Assembly (NCBI RefSeq): GCF_042651785.1
Contig: NZ_JBHSEC010000019.1
Location: forward strand, 434,001-498,000
Length of the DNA: 64,000 nucleotides
Source of the DNA: Chungangia koreensis
Lineage (GTDB): Bacteria; Bacillota; Bacilli; Bacillales_A; Planococcaceae
Direction: 5' to 3'
Of this stretch, positions 59,745 to 64,000 are shown in pieces (position 1 is the stretch's first letter; every line of letters starts with the position of its first letter). The translations under genes and the position numbers were made by a program. The notes beneath the pieces are model-generated. The model was not told the DNA's origin and made no database searches. It saw nothing but the letters and a program-made list of their open reading frames with translations.

Positions 59745-60686
59745 GTGAATTGGGCAGAATTATCCATTCAAACGACACATGAAGCAACCGAGGCCATATC
59801 AAATATATTGCATGAGTCTGGCGCAAGTGGGGTCGTCATAGAAGATTCCGAAGAGCTACTTCGAGAGAGGGAAGATCGATTTGGTGAAATCTATGATTTA
59901 AATCCAGGTGACTTTCCGACCGAAGGGGTCATTATCAAAGCCTATTTACCAGCAAACAGTTTCATCACTGAAACTGTTGAGGAAATTAAACTTGCAATCA
60001 ACAATCTGAAGAATTTTGACATTAATATCGGAAAGAACATCGTCACGATGATCGAGGTAAATGAAGAGGACTGGGAAACTGCTTGGAAGCAATACTACCA
60101 TCCTGTCAAGATTTCCGAACGATTTACCATTGTCCCGAGTTGGGAGGATTACAAGCCGGTTTCTACAGACGAGTTAATCATTGAACTTGATCCGGGCATG
60201 GCTTTCGGAACCGGCACTCATCCGACAACGGTGATGTGTTTGCAGGCTTTAGAAAAAACCGTGCAACGAAATGATTATGTTATTGATGTCGGTACAGGAT
60301 CTGGTGTTTTAGCAATCGGGGCTGCCAAGTTAGGAGCTGGTCACATACACGCTCTTGATTTAGATGAAGTGGCAGTCAGAGCTGCAAAAGAAAATGTTCA
60401 GTTAAATCATACCGATGAACAGATAGATGTTCTCCAAGGAAACTTGTTAGATACAGTTACCAAGCCTGGTGATATCGTCGTAGCGAATATTCTTGCCGAG
60501 GTGATCATGTCATTTACTGATGATGCCTTCCAAATTGTGAAAAACGGTGGGAAATTCATCACTTCAGGTATTATCGAGGCGAAGAAAGACGATGTAAAAA
60601 CAGCTTTGACTCAATCTGGTTTTGAGATAGAGGAGATTATGATGATGGAAGACTGGGTGACCATCATATCTCGTAAACCACAATAA
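59745..60686 (+). CDS. prmA: Ribosomal protein L11 methyltransferase PrmA
   Basis: SAM-dependent trimethylase of ribosomal protein L11, 313 residues. The N-terminal L11-binding domain begins MNWAELSIQTTHEA. The methyltransferase domain has GMAFGTGTHPTT (about 149-160), the SAM motif VIDVGTGSGVLAIGAAK (about 177-193) and VVANILAEV (about 243). The GTG at 59745 matches the family start; the TTG two codons earlier is only 4 bases from AAGGAG. It directly follows dnaJ, as in B. subtilis yqeT. Confidence 0.94.
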   Translation: MNWAELSIQTTHEATEAISNILHESGASGVVIEDSEELLREREDRFGEIYDLNPGDFPTEGVIIKAYLPANSFITETVEEIKLAINNLKNFDINIGKNIVTMIEVNEEDWETAWKQYYHPVKISERFTIVPSWEDYKPVSTDELIIELDPGMAFGTGTHPTTVMCLQALEKTVQRNDYVIDVGTGSGVLAIGAAKLGAGHIHALDLDEVAVRAAKENVQLNHTDEQIDVLQGNLLDTVTKPGDIVVANILAEVIMSFTDDAFQIVKNGGKFITSGIIEAKKDDVKTALTQSGFEIEEIMMMEDWVTIISRKPQ

Positions 60687-60698
60687 TGGAGGTAAGTG

Positions 60699-61439
60699 AT
60701 GCAGCGGTATTTCATTAACGGCCCTTTACTTGAAGATGGCTCAGTAGAAATTTCGGGTGAGGACGCAAAGCATATCTCCAGAGTTTTACGGATGGGGGTT
60801 GGTGACCGAGTCATTGTGGTCATTAGTCAGCGTTCGTTTATAGCGGAAATCACTACGATCACAGATCAATCCGTCATTGTTGTTCCGGAATCGAATGAAT
60901 TAAGGAACAATGAAATGCCCATTCGTGTTGCCATCGCTTGTGGATTACCGAAAGGCGAGAAACTAGAATGGATTGCTCAAAAAGCGACAGAACTTGGGAT
61001 GAATGAGTTAATTCCGTTTAAAGCTGAGCGCTCCATTGTGAAATGGGATGACAAAAAAGGCGCAAAGAAGCAGGAAAGACTGCAGAAAATTGCTAAGGAA
61101 GCAGCGGAGCAATCGCATCGGTCGATCATTCCAGAAGTGCATGAACCCATCAGCCTAAAACAACTGATTGACATGAGCTCCCAATTCGATGTCCTTTACG
61201 TCGCGGATGAAGAAGATGCAAAAGCAATTACTCGTACACGATTTGCCGAGCAAATGAAATCCGTATATGATAAACTATCGATGATGGTCGTGTTCGGCCC
61301 AGAAGGCGGGCTCTCGAGAAATGAAGCTGAGGTACTGAAGGAAGCCGGTTTCAAAACGATTTCCCTCGGACCCCGTATACTTAGAACAGAAACAGCCCCT
61401 TTATACGTATTGTCCGCTATATCATACGAATTTGAATGA
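60699..61439 (+). CDS. rsmE: 16S rRNA m3U1498 methyltransferase RsmE
   Basis: SPOUT-class RNA methyltransferase of 246 residues. An N-terminal PUA-like domain (about 1-70, HISRVLRMGVGDRV) precedes the knotted SAM domain with ACGLPKGEKLEWIAQKATELG (positions about 79-99), FGPEGGLSRNE (about 199-209) and LGPRILRTETAPLY near the end. ATG at 60699, 6 bases after GGAGG. In the dnaK-prmA-rsmE-mtaB run. Confidence 0.94.
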   Translation: MQRYFINGPLLEDGSVEISGEDAKHISRVLRMGVGDRVIVVISQRSFIAEITTITDQSVIVVPESNELRNNEMPIRVAIACGLPKGEKLEWIAQKATELGMNELIPFKAERSIVKWDDKKGAKKQERLQKIAKEAAEQSHRSIIPEVHEPISLKQLIDMSSQFDVLYVADEEDAKAITRTRFAEQMKSVYDKLSMMVVFGPEGGLSRNEAEVLKEAGFKTISLGPRILRTETAPLYVLSAISYEFE

Positions 61440-61454
61440 AAGAGGTGAGCAGCC

Positions 61455-62813
61455 TTGGCAACAGTTGCATTCCATACTTTGGGCTGCAAAGTCAACCATT
61501 ACGAAACTGAAGCGATCTGGCAGCTTTTTAAAGACTCAGGCTACGAGCGTACTGACTTTGAACACACGTCTGATGTTTACGTTATTAATACTTGTACTGT
61601 GACGAATACAGGCGACAAGAAGAGTCGTCAAGTCATTCGTCGTGCGATTCGACAGAATCCGGATGCTGTCATTTGTGTAACAGGTTGTTATGCGCAAACT
61701 TCCCCGGCTGAAATTATGGCGATACCTGGAGTTGACATAGTTGTCGGTACGATGGATCGTAAAAAGATGCTCGACTATATTGAGCAGTATAAAGTTGAGC
61801 GCCAACCGATCAATGCAGTAGGAAATATTATGAAAAATCGAGTATATGAAGAACTTGACGTTCCTTCATTTACGGATCGTCATAGAGCATCACTGAAAAT
61901 ACAGGAAGGCTGTAACAATTTCTGTACCTTCTGTATCATTCCTTGGGCTCGAGGATTAATGAGATCCCGTGATCCGAAAGAGGTCGTCAGACAAGCGCAG
62001 CAATTGGTTGATGCAGGTTATTTAGAAATCGTCTTAACAGGTATCCACACTGGTGGCTATGGAGAGGATCTCAAAGATTACAACTTGGCACAATTGCTTC
62101 GTGATATTGAAACCCAAGTAAAAGGTCTTAAGCGCCTACGAATTAGTTCTATCGAAGCGAGTCAGCTGACTGATGAGGTGATTGACGTACTTCGTGATTC
62201 AAACATCGTTGTACGCCACTTGCATATTCCACTTCAGTCAGGATCTAACACAGTTTTGAAACGTATGCGCCGTAAATATACAATGGAGTTCTTCGCTGAG
62301 AGACTTGAACGTCTTCGGGAAGCACTTCCTCAATTCTCATTGACTTCGGATGTAATTGTTGGATTCCCTGGGGAGTCTGAAGAGGAATTCATGGAAACAT
62401 ATGATTTCATTCGCGAACACAAATTCTCTGAACTTCATGTATTCCCATATTCGAAACGGACGGGTACTCCAGCAGCGAGAATGGAAGACCAAATTGATGA
62501 AAATATTAAAAATGAACGAGTTCATCGCCTCATCACGCTAAATGATCAATTAGCGAAGGAGTATGCTTCACTTTTTGAAAATGAAGTGTTGGAAGTTATT
62601 CCGGAAGGGCCTTACAATGATCAGCCTGAAAGCGGTCTATATGAAGGCTATACGGATAATTATTTGAAGGTCGTGTTCCCGGCAACAGATGAAATGGTCG
62701 GAAAACTGGTCAGAGTTAAGATTACAAAAGTTGGCTATCCTTATTGTGAAGGTCAGTTTGTACGTGTAATGGACGACTTGGAAACTGACATAGAAACTAC
62801 AGCTGTCGTGTAA
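61455..62813 (+). CDS. mtaB: tRNA t6A37 methylthiotransferase MtaB
   Basis: Radical SAM methylthiotransferase of 452 residues that makes ms2t6A37 in tRNA. The N-terminal UPF0004 domain has three cluster Cys (TLGCKVN near 10, NTCTVTN near 48, VTGCYAQ near 79). The radical SAM motif is EGCNNFCTFC (about 153-162). A C-terminal TRAM domain (about 375-438) binds RNA. TTG start, 7 bases after GAGGTG. B. subtilis YqeV, same context. Confidence 0.94.
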   Translation: MATVAFHTLGCKVNHYETEAIWQLFKDSGYERTDFEHTSDVYVINTCTVTNTGDKKSRQVIRRAIRQNPDAVICVTGCYAQTSPAEIMAIPGVDIVVGTMDRKKMLDYIEQYKVERQPINAVGNIMKNRVYEELDVPSFTDRHRASLKIQEGCNNFCTFCIIPWARGLMRSRDPKEVVRQAQQLVDAGYLEIVLTGIHTGGYGEDLKDYNLAQLLRDIETQVKGLKRLRISSIEASQLTDEVIDVLRDSNIVVRHLHIPLQSGSNTVLKRMRRKYTMEFFAERLERLREALPQFSLTSDVIVGFPGESEEEFMETYDFIREHKFSELHVFPYSKRTGTPAARMEDQIDENIKNERVHRLITLNDQLAKEYASLFENEVLEVIPEGPYNDQPESGLYEGYTDNYLKVVFPATDEMVGKLVRVKITKVGYPYCEGQFVRVMDDLETDIETTAVV

Positions 62814-62828
62814 AGCGAATAAAATATC

Positions 62829-63001
62829 AGCAGTGCCTGCCACTTCGCTTTCCGTGGGCTTGGCTTTAGGCCAGCAGGAGGTTGGTCACAAAGGCGTTGC
62901 CGCAGGACGCGGCGATTTTAGCCTTTGTTCCCCCAACTGTCGTTCCTGCGGGGTCTTCAGCTCAAGCTATTCCCACAGGAGTCTTCGTGGCAGGCACTTC
63001 T
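62829..63001 (+). repeat. GC-rich structured repeat, copy B
   Basis: A 173-bp relative of copy A, in the same orientation, directly after mtaB. Terminal inverted repeats are AGCAGTGCCTGCCAC (62829-62843) and GTGGCAGGCACTTCT (62987-63001); they differ from those of copy A at paired positions but still pair. Internal hairpins are CCAGC-AGGAG-GTTGG (62871-62885) and GCCGC-AGGAC-GCGGC (62899-62913). The 60-bp hairpin insert of copy A is absent. Confidence 0.85.
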
Positions 63002-63116
63002 CGCTTACCGACATTAACAATAGAACTTATTAATAAAGTTTTTAGTAATTACTACAAATGTAAAAGCTATAACAAATGCTTTTGGTAACATATGGTAATA
63101 ATTTTATTGTAAAGAC

Positions 63117-63355
63117 AGGAGCGGAAGGCGGCGACTCCTTAGAGGAAGGCGTCCTAAGTTCGCCACGTCCTGTGGCAACAGACGCATGACCCGCATCCTG
63201 AGGGCCCGACAGCGAGACAGTCCGAGACCCCGCAGGCGCAAGTGGAAGGGATGCTAAAACGCCGCATCGTGCGGCAACGCATCCATAACCGACATCCTGT
63301 CGGTCCGAGGCTTGGCGCGAGCCCGCGGAAAGCGTCCGCCTGGAGCGATTGCTCC
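63117..63355 (-). repeat. GC-rich structured repeat, copy D (inverted, with a duplicated module)
   Basis: A 239-bp relative of copy C, inverted relative to copy B and separated from it by about 115 AT-rich bases. The first about 120 bases are almost identical to copy C. Between the GCAGGCG and CGAGGCTTGGCG blocks it carries an extra about 65 bp that is a diverged second copy of its own central module, with hairpins GCCGCA/TGCGGC (63261-63275) and ACCGAC/GTCGGT (63288-63304). It ends with GGAGC-GCTCC just before the deoC leader. Confidence 0.85.
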
Positions 63356-63402
63356 AGTGTAAATTGATGTTATTAAATACAGAATTAAAAGGAGAATATC
63401 CA

Positions 63403-64000
63403 TGACCCAAAACATCGCTTCTTTTATCGATCACACATTGTTAAAAGCAGAAACAACAAAAGAGCAAATTATTCAATTATGTGCGGAAGCAAAGGAATAT
63501 TCCTTTGCATCTGTTTGTGTAAATCCTACATGGGTGGCAGTTGCTGCTGAAGAATTAAAAGGTTCGCCTGTTAAGGTGTGTACCGTTATCGGTTTTCCTC
63601 TTGGGGCTTCTACTTCCGAAACTAAGGCTTTTGAAACAAAAGACGCTATTTCAAAAGGCGCACAGGAAATCGATATGGTCATTAATATCGGTGCACTTAA
63701 ATCTGATGATACTGAAATGGTAAAGTCAGATATTAAGGCTGTCGTTGAAGCTGCAAAAGGAAGTGCTATCGTCAAAGTTATTATTGAAACAAGCTTGTTG
63801 ACTGATGAAGAAAAACGTGCGGCTTGTGAATTATCGAAGACAGCGGGTGCTGATTTTGTCAAAACTTCAACCGGTTTTTCTACAGGTGGGGCAACTGTAG
63901 AAGATGTGAAACTTATGCGTGGTACAGTAGGACCTGAAATGGGTGTGAAAGCATCCGGCGGCGTAAGAAGCTTGGAAGATTTGAACAATATGGTGGAAGC
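63403..64000 (+). CDS. deoC: Deoxyribose-phosphate aldolase (cut by right edge)
   Basis: Class I aldolase that splits 2-deoxyribose 5-phosphate to glyceraldehyde 3-phosphate and acetaldehyde in nucleoside breakdown. The first 199 codons are present, of about 220. FIDHTLLKAETT (about 8-19) opens the TIM barrel. The Schiff-base Lys is in DFVKTSTGFSTGGAT (about residue 151), and VKASGGVRS (about 180-188) holds the second catalytic Lys. AAAAGGAG precedes the ATG. The 3' end is outside the window. Confidence 0.96.

Noticed and set aside
1..64000. CRISPR arrays, rRNA or tRNA genes, prophage
   Set aside because: No regularly spaced repeats, no rRNA segments, no cloverleaf sequences and no phage gene runs were seen; tRNA-like motifs are parts of the T-boxes.

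Overview
This 64 kb window is a core chromosomal segment of an endospore-forming Bacillales bacterium. Sporulation genes (spoIIM, sirA, sigK, gpr, spoIIP), the competence operon comEA-EB-EC, two T-box leaders, a CIRCE-controlled dnaK operon and Bacillus-type SOS boxes all point that way. Planococcaceae (Sporosarcina-like) is a reasonable guess from protein character and moderate GC, but the window does not prove it. Coordinates below use the start codons best supported by ribosome binding sites; these often lie a few codons inside the longest open frame, and TTG and GTG starts are common.

Layout. (1) 1-7.5 kb: xerD (cut by the left edge), fur, spoIIM, nudF on the minus strand, then an aldo-keto reductase, yqkE, an acetyl-CoA acetyltransferase, an HMG-CoA lyase and yqkD, then yneF and sirA. 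(2) 7.5-8.2 kb: a gene-free, GC-rich structured repeat pair. (3) 8.2-12.4 kb: tkt, ynzC, yneB, yneA and divergent lexA with SOS boxes. (4) 12.5-14.1 kb: a remnant of a DUF3231-type gene and a complete IS3-family element with a 4-bp target duplication and a programmed frameshift site. (5) 14.1-31.9 kb: a cell-wall amidase, then T-box-hisS-aspS, two tandem 6S RNA genes, tcdA, rarA, cymR-iscS-mnmA-yrrB-recD2, T-box-alaS, yrzL-ruvX-yrzB. (6) 32-37.7 kb: mltG, yrrM, udk, greA, yrrS, mtnN, a 26-residue membrane ORF, and an uninterrupted sigK with a sigma-E type promoter. (7) 37.8-47.9 kb: pssA, divergent from a long co-directional run psd-yqeG-yqeH-aroE-yqeI-nadD-yqeK-rsfS-yqeM, then comEA-comEB-comEC. 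(8) 47.9-62.8 kb: yqzM, holA, rpsT, gpr-spoIIP, lepA-hemW, then CIRCE-hrcA-grpE-dnaK-dnaJ-prmA-rsmE-mtaB. (9) 62.8-64 kb: a second repeat pair of the same family, then deoC, cut by the right edge.

How the genes work together: most are housekeeping. They cover tRNA charging and modification (hisS, aspS, alaS, tcdA, mnmA, mtaB), ribosome assembly (yqeH, yqeI, rsfS, rsmE, prmA, lepA, rpsT), sulfur transfer (cymR, iscS, mnmA), DNA repair and SOS (lexA, yneA, rarA, recD2, ruvX, holA), heat shock (hrcA regulon), phosphatidylethanolamine synthesis (pssA, psd) and sporulation.

The most unusual signal is the repeat family at 7671-8173 and 62829-63355, with a deletion remnant near 49223-49292. Each copy holds short hairpins whose stems change in a compensating way between copies while the loop stays AGGA-N. 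This layout resembles the GGA-loop hairpins of CsrB-type RNAs. Other points worth a second look are tandem 6S RNAs, an asparagine (AAC) specifier in the hisS-aspS T-box, a hairpin that buries the spoIIP ribosome binding site, Spo0A boxes at sirA, and a transcription terminator inside the sigK coding region.
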